DNA of 6,305 bases from an uncultured Phycisphaera sp. (GTDB taxonomy: Bacteria; Planctomycetota; Phycisphaerae; Phycisphaerales; SM1A02): contig CALDQF010000473.1 of assembly GCA_937911845.1 (NCBI GenBank), positions 1 through 6,305 on the forward strand. The letters run 5' to 3'. The notes beneath the pieces were generated by a model. The model searched no databases. It was not told where the DNA came from and saw only the letters and a list, made by a program, of their open reading frames with translations. Each line of letters begins with the position of its first letter. The first letter of the stretch is position 1. Made by a program: the position numbers and the translations under genes. Positions 1-5,740 of this stretch are shown piece by piece.

Positions 1-499
1 CGAAGACATCATTCGCCGCCGCATGGGCAAGACCCGCATCGGCTTCAGCGGAACCGAAGGCGGCGAATCCAACCGCGATGAACGCTCGTTGCTGGAACGC
101 GTCACCGCGGACGACATCACCGAATTCGGCCTCATCCCCGAGCTGATTGGCCGATTGCCTGTCCTCGTGCCGCTCCGACAACTGGGCCGGAACGACTTGG
201 TGACCGTACTCACGGCCCCCAAGAACGCCATCGTTCGCCAGTACCAATACCTGTTCTCGAAGCACGGGGCCACCCTGGAATTCGAGACCGCGGCGCTCGA
301 AGCAGTGGCGGAGAAGGCTTTGGAACGGAAAACCGGGGCCCGGGCCCTTCGTTCGGTCATGGACGAATTCATGACAGATCTTTTTTACGATCTGCCGGAA
401 ATTGGTGAGGGAGCTCGGTTCGTCGTCACCGCCGAGGCCATTGGAGCCGAAAAGACCGCTCTGGCCGATCTCCGCCAAGACCAAGCCGATGCGGCCTGA
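1..499 (+). CDS. clpX: ATP-dependent Clp protease ATP-binding subunit ClpX, C-terminal part (5' truncated)
   Basis: This is the last 165 residues of ClpX, the hexameric AAA+ unfoldase that recognises tagged proteins and threads them into the ClpP peptidase in the cytoplasm. The reading frame is already open at the left edge (first full codon at base 2), so the zinc-binding domain, Walker A and Walker B lie outside the window. Visible ClpX hallmarks are the segment EDIIRRRMGK leading into IGF, the motif GLIPELIGRLP with the arginine finger at residue 51 of the fragment, PKNAIVRQYQ, and the sensor-2 motif RKTGARALRS with its arginine at about residue 114. The tail TDLFYDLPE is also typical. It ends at a TGA, 92 bases before rpmB on the same strand. 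The frame is intact. The identification is secure; only the upstream part is missing. Confidence 0.97.
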   Translation, partial: EDIIRRRMGKTRIGFSGTEGGESNRDERSLLERVTADDITEFGLIPELIGRLPVLVPLRQLGRNDLVTVLTAPKNAIVRQYQYLFSKHGATLEFETAALEAVAEKALERKTGARALRSVMDEFMTDLFYDLPEIGEGARFVVTAEAIGAEKTALADLRQDQADAA

Positions 500-521
500 C
501 GTCCGAGAATCGCAGAAATAG

Positions 522-545
522 GGTGCCAGAGGCTTGCTGGACACC
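522..545 (+). other. Imperfect stem-loop between clpX and rpmB
   Basis: GGTGCCAG (522-529) can pair with CTGG (537-540) and CACC (542-545), with one bulged A at 541 and a seven-base loop. No T run follows, so it is not a classical intrinsic terminator. It overlaps the -35 box of the promoter proposed for rpmB. It could be a weak 3' end for clpX mRNA, a regulatory structure, or chance. Confidence 0.25.
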
Positions 546-562
546 GTTGATTCGGGTACAGT
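534..562 (+). promoter_or_regulatory. Candidate sigma70-type promoter for rpmB
   Basis: A -35-like TTGCTG (534-539) and a -10-like TACAGT (557-562) are separated by 17 bases. The -10 matches consensus at four of six positions and the -35 at three of six. Transcription would start near 569, leaving a short leader of about 23 bases before the rpmB start, with its GGAG (581-584). Spacing and position are good but both boxes are imperfect, so this remains a candidate. Confidence 0.35.
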
Positions 563-591
563 GAACGGCTCGCCTTTTCTGGAGTGACACC

Positions 592-864
592 ATGCCACGA
601 GTTTGCCATTTCACCGGTGCCCGTACCCAAGTCGGAAATTCCATCACGACCCGCGGTAAGGCCAAATATCTCGGCGGTGTCGGTACGAAAGTCACGGGCA
701 TCACCCGTCGGACCTTCCGTCCCAACCTCCAGACCTTAAACGCTGTCATTGACGGGGTTCCGCGTCGGATCAAGGTGAAAGCCACCTGCATCAAGAAGGG
801 CTGGATCGTGAAGCCCTCCAAGCGGAAGTACACCTACACCCGCAAGCTGAACGCCGAAGGCTGA
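592..864 (+). CDS. rpmB: 50S ribosomal protein L28
   Basis: This 90-residue basic protein is bacterial ribosomal protein L28 (bL28) of the large subunit. The N-terminus MPRVCHFTGAR-x-VGN matches the family opening (RVC-x-x-TGK-x-P-x-x-GN), and RRTFRPNLQ matches the conserved RRF-x-PNL segment. The downstream part, RIKVKATCIKKGW, matches the RLRVSAKG-like strand and turn. Between the opening and RRTFRPNLQ there is a glycine-rich basic stretch (about residues 21-38, RGKAKYLGGVGTKVTGIT) longer than in the E. coli protein. Only single cysteines are present (residues 5 and 66) and no CxxC pairs, so this is the form without a zinc ribbon. The ATG is preceded by GGAG seven bases upstream. It lies downstream of clpX and upstream of dnaG, all on the same strand. 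Confidence 0.95.
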   Translation: MPRVCHFTGARTQVGNSITTRGKAKYLGGVGTKVTGITRRTFRPNLQTLNAVIDGVPRRIKVKATCIKKGWIVKPSKRKYTYTRKLNAEG

Positions 865-895
865 AGCCCCCAAAATCCCATCAACCGTGTCAAGC

Positions 896-909
896 CCTCC
901 GCATGGAGG
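896..909 (+). other. Short stem-loop after rpmB
   Basis: CCTCC (896-900) pairs with GGAGG (905-909) around a GCAT loop, 32 bases after the rpmB stop codon. A longer alternative fold pairs CAA and CCC (891-897) with GGG and TTG (913-918). There is no following T run, so any termination or processing role is speculative. Confidence 0.25.
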
Positions 910-914
910 ACAGG

Positions 915-950
915 GTTGTGTCAATTGGATTCACAAGTTGTGTCATGACA
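915..950 (+). repeat. Direct repeat pair with adjoining palindrome
   Basis: GTTGTGTCA occurs at 915-923 and again at 937-945, 22 bases apart start to start, about two helical turns. The second copy runs into the perfect palindrome TGTCATGACA (941-950). TTGTG (916-920) is also inverted as CACAA (932-936). This layout is common for protein-binding operators, but no matching promoter boxes were found beside it. Confidence 0.4.
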
Positions 951-1193
951 AAAGCGGGCGAACCAAGGCTTTTTCTTGCAAAATGAGGATGCAAACGGCG
1001 TGCCAACACCCGAGAACGTTTGGCCACGTTTCGTCAAGAAAAAAACCAACATTTTTGCCAAGTGGACTACCCCAAGCCGGAATACGGCGTACATTTGTAA
1101 AATCCGGAACACATCGCGACCAACCTTCTCCACCCCCCGAAGGACCGCACCGCCCAGCACGGGCAATTCTCCGGCGAGTGTCGTTCCTGTTCC

Positions 1194-1208
1194 GCGCGTC
1201 CAACGCGC
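1194..1208 (+). other. Hairpin in dnaG leader
   Basis: GCGCGT (1194-1199) and ACGCGC (1203-1208) form a perfect 6-bp GC-rich stem with a CCA loop. It is flanked by two copies of CGAGTGT (1175-1181 and 1216-1222). Function is unknown; it may be a structural element of the leader RNA. Confidence 0.3.
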
Positions 1209-1240
1209 TCCCTATCGAGTGTGCACCGCCTCCACATTTT

Positions 1241-1257
1241 TGTCTCCCTTGGAGACA
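1241..1257 (+). promoter_or_regulatory. Hairpin sequestering the dnaG ribosome binding site
   Basis: TGTCTCC (1241-1247) and GGAGACA (1251-1257) form a perfect 7-bp inverted repeat around a CTT loop. The 3' arm contains GGAGA (1251-1255), the only good Shine-Dalgarno match before the proposed TTG start at 1268, with 12 bases between them. In RNA the helix would hide the ribosome binding site and lower primase translation unless opened. The pairing is plain in the sequence; the regulatory role is inferred. Confidence 0.45.
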
Positions 1258-1267
1258 CCTTCCGACC

Positions 1268-3226
1268 TTGTTTGATCGAGACTTCATCCAGCGCGTCCGC
1301 GACGCCGTGTCCCTGCCCGACCTCATCGGGCGAGATCATCGCGTAGAACCGCAAGGTCGTGAATACAAGTGTATTTGTCCGTTCCATAACGACACGAAGC
1401 CCTCGCTGGGCATCTACGAACGACATGGAGAATGGCGGTACAAGTGCTTTGCCTGTGGTGCCAGCGGAGACTGCTTCACGTACTTGATGGAATACCACAA
1501 GATGTCCTTCGTCGAAGCAGTACGGGAATGCGCCGACTTGGCTGGGATCGAAGTTCCGACCACGCCCGGTCGTCGCCAAGAAGGCCCCGATCGACGAACC
1601 ATGCTTGATGTGATGCAGGCCGCGCAAGATTTCTTTGTGACGGCCCTTGCGTCTACGGCAGGAGCGGAAGCTCGAGCAACTTTTATCAAGCGTGGATACG
1701 ACGAAGAAGCCCAGCGCACGCTTGGTCTGGGGTTCGCGCCCCAAGGTTGGGAGAATCTGGTTCCCCATTTGATGGGCCGAGGTATTCCCCTCAACCTTCT
1801 TCGAGAAATGGGCCTGGCCAAAGTGCGGCAACAAGGTGACGGCGCGTACGACGCGTTTCGGAACCGCCTGATATTTCCAATTCGGGACGCTCAAAGTCGC
1901 GTGGTGGCATTCGGTGGACGCATTATCGACCCCGAAGACAACCCCAAGTACCTCAACTCACCCGAACACCCCCTGTTCTTCAAAGGCAAGCTGCTCTACG
2001 GGTTTGATATCGCGGCAAAGCCCATCGAGAATGAGAACCTTGCCATTGTTTGCGAAGGTTACACCGACGCTCTTGCGTGCCACCGCTTCGGATTCCACCA
2101 CGCCGTGGCCACCCTAGGCACCGCGATGACGAGCGACCATGCCCGCCTGCTTGAGCGTCGCACCAGCCGAGTGCTGCTGCTTTTTGATGGTGATGCCGCG
2201 GGCATCCGTGCCGCTCGTAGAGCGGTCGAAATCACGTTCAAACAAAATCTCGACGTCACGATCTGTGTTCTGCCTGAAGGTCAAGATCCTGATGATGTCT
2301 TGCAAGACGGTGGCCCTGAAGCATTCCGGGCCCAGTTGGACCGAGCGGTGGACGCCTTGGAGTGGCTGCTCAGTGAGTTTGCCAAGGATGCCGACGGTGC
2401 CGATGGGGATGCCGACCGGTTCCGTCGAACAGAGCGGTTCCTGCTGGAGTTGGCCAACCTTGGCTTCCACAGCATGCCCGCCTTGCGTCAGGATTTTGTG
2501 CTTCGCCGCATCGGATCCATTTTGGAGACCGAACCGAACACCGTCAAATCCATGATGCCTGAGGCACGCGGGGCGGCGACCGTCGAAGACAAGCCCACAC
2601 GCCCCGCCAACCCAACACTCCAAACCTCTGCCTCCCCGGTGAATCATGCCGCTGGCCCCGAGGCTGAGATGATTGAAGGTCCCAACGGCGCCGAATTCGA
2701 AGTGTTCGATATTCCGCCCGAACTCCTTGGCGAAGGACAGGCGATGCCTGAACAAGCCGAAGCCGTGGTGCTCTCCAATTCTGGCTTGACCAGCACCCCC
2801 GCCGATCGGCGACGAAGACGCGCGGAAGAAAATGTTCTGCTGGCGCTTCTGGCTTTCGCGGAAGCGGAACCCGATCTGGCTTGGCCCGAAAGTGCCCGCA
2901 GCCTGACGCTCCAAACCCAACCGATGGCCAATTTGTCGCAACGGTTGCTTGGAGTGGATTTGGGTCCACGCTGTTCCATTGTTCTCGATGAGATTCGCAG
3001 CCAGGGTCAGGACGACACCGCCCTACGCCACTGGATTGGGCAAGCCGAACACATGCTTCGCAGCGAGGAAACCCCTCAAGTACTCTTGGAACGCGCGATT
3101 GAAGATTTCCATCTGGTCAACGAACGCGAAGCCAACCAACGAGCCGATTTCGAAGCCAAAAGAGCCGCCGCCTCCGGCGATTTTTCGGCCTTGGATGCCA
3201 TTCGACAACGGAGGCGTATGGGATGA
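1268..3226 (+). CDS. dnaG: DNA primase DnaG
   Basis: DnaG makes the RNA primers for DNA replication and works with the replicative helicase at the fork. The chosen TTG start gives 652 residues beginning (M)FDRDFIQRVRDAVSLPDLIG, the normal start of the family. An N-terminal CHC2 zinc-binding domain follows, with ligands C37, H40, C60 and C63 (CPFH and CFACG). Next is the catalytic core with FRNRLIFPIRD (about 197-207), GGRIIDPEDNPKYLNSPE and LYGFDIA. The TOPRIM acidic residues are E263 in VCEGYTDALA and D307/D309 in FDGDAAG. From about 434 to 515 there is a Pro/Ala/Glu-rich linker, then a helical C-terminal domain (about 518-650) in the position of the helicase-interaction domain but not recognisable in detail. 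It is longer than the 581-residue E. coli enzyme. GGAGA lies 12 bases upstream, inside a hairpin. An ATG at 887 in the same frame would add 127 residues that do not resemble primase, so I reject it. rpoD follows after 55 bases. Confidence 0.95.
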   Translation: MFDRDFIQRVRDAVSLPDLIGRDHRVEPQGREYKCICPFHNDTKPSLGIYERHGEWRYKCFACGASGDCFTYLMEYHKMSFVEAVRECADLAGIEVPTTPGRRQEGPDRRTMLDVMQAAQDFFVTALASTAGAEARATFIKRGYDEEAQRTLGLGFAPQGWENLVPHLMGRGIPLNLLREMGLAKVRQQGDGAYDAFRNRLIFPIRDAQSRVVAFGGRIIDPEDNPKYLNSPEHPLFFKGKLLYGFDIAAKPIENENLAIVCEGYTDALACHRFGFHHAVATLGTAMTSDHARLLERRTSRVLLLFDGDAAGIRAARRAVEITFKQNLDVTICVLPEGQDPDDVLQDGGPEAFRAQLDRAVDALEWLLSEFAKDADGADGDADRFRRTERFLLELANLGFHSMPALRQDFVLRRIGSILETEPNTVKSMMPEARGAATVEDKPTRPANPTLQTSASPVNHAAGPEAEMIEGPNGAEFEVFDIPPELLGEGQAMPEQAEAVVLSNSGLTSTPADRRRRRAEENVLLALLAFAEAEPDLAWPESARSLTLQTQPMANLSQRLLGVDLGPRCSIVLDEIRSQGQDDTALRHWIGQAEHMLRSEETPQVLLERAIEDFHLVNEREANQRADFEAKRAAASGDFSALDAIRQRRRMG

Positions 3227-3281
3227 CCTGCACCTCAACCACGACTTCTTTTCTTTTTCGAATCACCGGAGACCATCACCG
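3227..3281 (+). other. dnaG-rpoD spacer
   Basis: The 55 bases between dnaG and rpoD contain a pyrimidine-rich tract (about 3245-3259) and the rpoD ribosome binding site. I see no terminator and no promoter with both boxes, which fits co-transcription of the two genes. Confidence 0.45.
3268..3272 (+). promoter_or_regulatory. Ribosome binding site deciding the rpoD start
   Basis: GGAGA lies nine bases before the ATG at 3282. The next in-frame ATG (3312) has no purine-rich sequence before it, so this site favours the upstream start. Confidence 0.55.
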
Positions 3282-5090
3282 ATGATCACTTCTCATTGCT
3301 ATTCCCCATCCATGCAAGCCTTGTTCAATGCCTCCATCTCGCGAAGATGGATCTCGTACGAGGAAATCAACACGTGTTTGCCCGACGAAATGCTCGACGC
3401 TGAAGAAATGGATCTTCTGCTCGATCGACTCGACCGGGCCAACGTCACGTTCATTGACCAACCTACGGTCGAGCGCGAGGAACGTGACACCTACTTCGCC
3501 CCACTGCAGTGCAACTTGCACTTCAAGCGTGACCCCCCTCGCACCGGTTCCGAGCCGGTGTTTATGCAGGAGGAACCCGACGCCTCCGCGGCGGTCGAAT
3601 TGGGCGAAGACGGACGGCCCATCACCGAAGGGCTTGACGAACAAGAAGTCGCGGCCATCGAACAGGCCATTGCCGACTCCGGCTCACGCCGCATTGACGA
3701 CCCCATCCGGATGTACCTCACCCAAATGGGCACGATCCCGCTGCTCACTCGGGAAGAAGAAATCCGCATGGCCAAAAAGATCGAGTCCACCCGGATGATC
3801 TTCCGCCACCGGGTTCTGGAATCGGATTACGCCGTCACCGAAGCGGTCAAGACTCTGCAAGAGGTGCATGAAGGTCGACTGCCCTTCGACCGCACCATGC
3901 GGATCTCGACGGCCATTGAAAACGCCAAGGAAATCGTGGCCGCTCGTATCCCCGTGAACGTCGCCACGGTTTCGGCGATGCTCGATGCCAACCGTGCCGA
4001 TCTCGATGAATTGCCCAACCTCCCCGCCGATGGTCCCAAAGCCAAGACGCTGAGGGAACGCATCCAACGGCGTCGCCGCAAGATGGCGGCGCTGATCGAA
4101 GAGTGCTGTTTGCGAACCGCGCGCATACAACCGTTGATGCGCAAGCTCGAAGCCATCGAAAAGAAGATTGCGGGCATCGAACGCGAGCTGGCCCGGTCTG
4201 AGAAGCACCCTGATCGCTATGACCCCGAAGACATTGAAGTACGCAAAGAAGAGTTGGCCGGCCTTGTCGAACTCCTGGGCGAAAATCCACAAGAACTCCG
4301 AGACCGCCTCCAGGTCATCCGCACGGTGTTCGACGAATACGAGCAAGGCAAACGGGATCTGTCGGGCGGCAACCTCCGCTTGGTGGTTTCGATCGCCAAG
4401 AAATACCGCAACCGTGGCTTGCCGTTCTTGGACATCATCCAAGAAGGCAACACCGGCTTGATGCGGGCGGTCGACAAGTACGAGTACCGTCGGGGCTACA
4501 AGTTCTCGACCTACGCCACGTGGTGGATCCGCCAGGCCATCACCCGTGCTATTGCCGACCACGCTCGTACCATTCGGGTGCCGGTGCACATGATCGAAAC
4601 CATGTCCAAGCTTCGGAACATCCAGAAGCACTTGGTGCAAGAGCACGGCCGGGAGCCGACGGTGGAAGAAGTTGCCGAACGTGCCAGCATGAGCGTCGAC
4701 GAAACCCGGCGTGTCATGAAAATTGCCCGTCACCCGATTTCCCTCGACCGTCCGGTTGGCGAAAGTGAAGACTCCCAGTTTGGTGACTTCATCGAGGACG
4801 AGCGTCAATCCTCCCCAGCCGATGCCGCGACCAGCGAGATGCTGCGTCAACGCATTGCCGAAGTCCTCAAGACCCTCACCTACCGCGAGCGAGAAATTCT
4901 TAAGCTTCGGTATGGCGTGGGTGATGGCTACACCTACACGCTGGAAGAAGTGGGTCGCATTTTCAAAGTGACCCGCGAACGCGTGCGTCAGGTGGAATCC
5001 AAAGCGATCCGAAAACTCCAACACCCTGTCCGCAAACGACGGCTGTCAAGCTTTGTGGGTCAGGAGGAGCTTGACGAGGCCGAAGGCTAA
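3282..5090 (+). CDS. rpoD: RNA polymerase primary sigma factor (sigma70/SigA family)
   Basis: This 602-residue protein directs RNA polymerase to housekeeping promoters. An N-terminal part resembles region 1.1 (about 24-60, ISYEEIN...[18 protein letters not shown]), followed by an acidic linker. Region 1.2 is at about 139-170 ([23 protein letters not shown]). A long charged helical non-conserved region occupies about 180-345. Regions 2.1-2.4 span about 360-435, including [12 protein letters not shown], the core-binding [18 protein letters not shown] and the -10 recognition and melting segment [32 protein letters not shown]. Region 3 follows, with the sigma-finger FGDFIEDE (about 500-507). Region 4.2 carries the -35-binding helix-turn-helix ([27 protein letters not shown], about 553-579). 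A full region 1.1 to 4.2 layout marks a group 1 sigma factor. The start at 3282 has GGAGA nine bases upstream; the frame stays open further upstream, but there it overlaps dnaG. It probably shares a transcript with dnaG and ends at the terminator at 5146-5177. Confidence 0.96.
   Translation: MITSHCYSPSMQALFNASISRRWISYEEINTCLPDEMLDAEEMDLLLDRLDRANVTFIDQPTVEREERDTYFAPLQCNLHFKRDPPRTGSEPVFMQEEPDASAAVELGEDGRPITEGLDEQEVAAIEQAIADSGSRRIDDPIRMYLTQMGTIPLLTREEEIRMAKKIESTRMIFRHRVLESDYAVTEAVKTLQEVHEGRLPFDRTMRISTAIENAKEIVAARIPVNVATVSAMLDANRADLDELPNLPADGPKAKTLRERIQRRRRKMAALIEECCLRTARIQPLMRKLEAIEKKIAGIERELARSEKHPDRYDPEDIEVRKEELAGLVELLGENPQELRDRLQVIRTVFDEYEQGKRDLSGGNLRLVVSIAKKYRNRGLPFLDIIQEGNTGLMRAVDKYEYRRGYKFSTYATWWIRQAITRAIADHARTIRVPVHMIETMSKLRNIQKHLVQEHGREPTVEEVAERASMSVDETRRVMKIARHPISLDRPVGESEDSQFGDFIEDERQSSPADAATSEMLRQRIAEVLKTLTYREREILKLRYGVGDGYTYTLEEVGRIFKVTRERVRQVESKAIRKLQHPVRKRRLSSFVGQEELDEAEG
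3541..3561 (+). other. Hairpin-forming inverted repeat inside rpoD
   Basis: CACCGG (3542-3547) pairs with CCGGTG (3555-3560). The helix can be extended inward by a G-U and an A-U pair, leaving a CCG loop, and outward by one G-U pair. TTTAT follows at once. It lies about 260 bases into the coding sequence, in the variable linker (residues RTGSEPV). It may be incidental to codon choice or a weak attenuator. Confidence 0.25.
5045..5075. repeat. 8-bp inverted repeat at the 3' end of rpoD
   Basis: GTCAAGCT (5045-5052) is perfectly inverted as AGCTTGAC (5068-5075) with a 15-base loop, just before the rpoD stop. Read on the minus strand it lies just beyond the end of the convergent FAH gene, where a transcript end for that operon would be expected. 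No T run follows on that strand, so it is at best a weak or factor-assisted stop or an mRNA-stabilising structure. Confidence 0.3.
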
Positions 5091-5740
5091 GCCTGCACCG
5101 GATTGCGAAGGGTGCCCACGCCTGCAATTGACACCTCAACCGAATCGCCGCCCCGCAAAAAGCGGGGCGGTGTTTTTCCGGCCCCCACCCCTGAAGGCGT
5201 GCCGGTCAGGAGCACGGTGCCCGCGGGCAACGTGGTGTCTTGGGTAAGGTGGGCAATAATTTCTCGCACCGAAAAGATCATGTCCGCGGTGGCCCCATCT
5301 TGCACAACTTCACCGTTCAGCGTGGTCACGATCCGCAAGGCTTGGGGGTCGGGCACCTCTGCCGCCAATTGCCACGGACCGATCGGACAGAAGGAGTCAA
5401 AGCTTTTGCCACGGACAAACTGTCCCCCGGAGCCATGTTTCTGCCACCACCGTGCGGTGATGTCGTTCGCCGCGGCGTAGCCAGCCACGTACGACAGAGC
5501 GTCTTCGGCCGCGACATCTTTGGCGTCACGTCCCAACAAGACCGCCAGCTCTCCTTCGTAATCCACCTGTTCGGTTTCACAGCAGGCGGGCAACACAATG
5601 GGATCCCCCTCCCCCGTCACACGAAAGGGTGCTTTGGCGAACACCATGGGCCGATCCGGCGCGTCGTTGCCCAACTCCGCCGCGTGATCACGGTAGTTGC
5701 GACCAATCCCCAACACACACACCACTTCAGGAAACGTCAT
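5087..5740 (-). CDS. Fumarylacetoacetate hydrolase (FAH) family protein
   Basis: This 217-residue protein is a single-domain member of the FAH superfamily, the size of FAHD1/YcgM-type enzymes. These metal-dependent enzymes act on acylpyruvates, oxaloacetate or related dioates. The opening GIGRNYRDHAAELGN is typical. H19 and E22 match the His-Glu pair described for FAHD1. The metal ligands are E62 and E64 (DYEGELAVLLGRD) and D93 (GYAAANDITARWWQ). RGKSFDSFCPIGP (about 110-122), LTGTPSGVG (about 178-186) and PPRFLRGGD (about 191-199) complete the fold signature. I start at the ATG at 5740, where homology begins; an upstream GTG at 5788 would add 16 unlike residues. The ATG overlaps the TGA of the upstream transferase-like gene (ATGA), suggesting translational coupling; only a weak GGCGGTGG lies before it. 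The exact substrate cannot be told. The gene converges on rpoD with overlapping stop codons. Confidence 0.9.
   Translation of the reverse strand: MTFPEVVCVLGIGRNYRDHAAELGNDAPDRPMVFAKAPFRVTGEGDPIVLPACCETEQVDYEGELAVLLGRDAKDVAAEDALSYVAGYAAANDITARWWQKHGSGGQFVRGKSFDSFCPIGPWQLAAEVPDPQALRIVTTLNGEVVQDGATADMIFSVREIIAHLTQDTTLPAGTVLLTGTPSGVGAGKTPPRFLRGGDSVEVSIAGVGTLRNPVQA
5146..5177 (+). terminator. Rho-independent terminator of rpoD
   Basis: CCGCCCCGC (5148-5156) and GCGGGGCGG (5162-5170) form a perfect 9-bp GC-rich stem with an AAAAA loop. The stem can be extended by a G-U and a C-G pair, and five T residues follow at 5173-5177. It starts about 55 bases after the rpoD stop and acts on plus-strand transcripts only, since the other strand has no T run after the stem. 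It lies wholly inside the convergent FAH gene, where it encodes the conserved PPRFLRGG segment. Confidence 0.85.

Larger units (their letters stand above)
865..1267 (+). other. Long non-coding leader between rpmB and dnaG
   Basis: These 403 bases hold no convincing gene. One frame stays open from 887 into dnaG, but its translation (rich in Pro, Arg, Ser and Cys) does not look like a protein domain and precedes the point where primase homology begins. The stretch does contain structure. There is a CCTCC/GGAGG stem (896-909) without a T run. A 9-base direct repeat GTTGTGTCA occurs at 915-923 and 937-945, and a 10-base palindrome lies at 941-950. A 6-bp hairpin with a 3-base loop lies at 1194-1208, and a perfect 7-bp hairpin over the probable dnaG ribosome binding site at 1241-1257. 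I found no promoter with both boxes at proper spacing, so dnaG may be read from the rpmB promoter or from a non-consensus one inside this region. Confidence 0.6.

Noticed and set aside
375..394. Inverted repeat CAGATC/GATCTG with internal T run inside clpX
   Set aside because: The T run lies in the loop rather than after the stem, and the bases encode the conserved DLFYDLPE; likely incidental.
1015..1031. AACGT/ACGTT inverted and ACGTTT direct repeats in the leader
   Set aside because: They are too short to stand out from chance and have no associated promoter.
1090..1103. TAAAAT as a -10 box for a dnaG promoter
   Set aside because: No -35-like sequence lies 16-18 bases upstream, and the TG before it is not at the extended -10 position.
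887..1267. N-terminal extension of dnaG from the ATG at 887
   Set aside because: The translation lacks primase features and is rich in Pro, Arg and Cys; the conserved start fits TTG 1268 with GGAGA upstream.
943..1326. Minus-strand open frames in the dnaG leader
   Set aside because: They run into the dnaG coding start, have odd composition, and lack a convincing ribosome binding site or family match.
2949..3281. Upstream extension of the rpoD frame into dnaG
   Set aside because: It overlaps the conserved reading frame of dnaG for nearly 280 bases and lacks sigma factor features; the ATG at 3282 has a proper ribosome binding site.
3684..5024. 446-codon open frame on the minus strand opposite rpoD
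   Set aside because: It mirrors a highly conserved gene on the other strand, and its translation is a shadow of sigma factor codons with no known domain.
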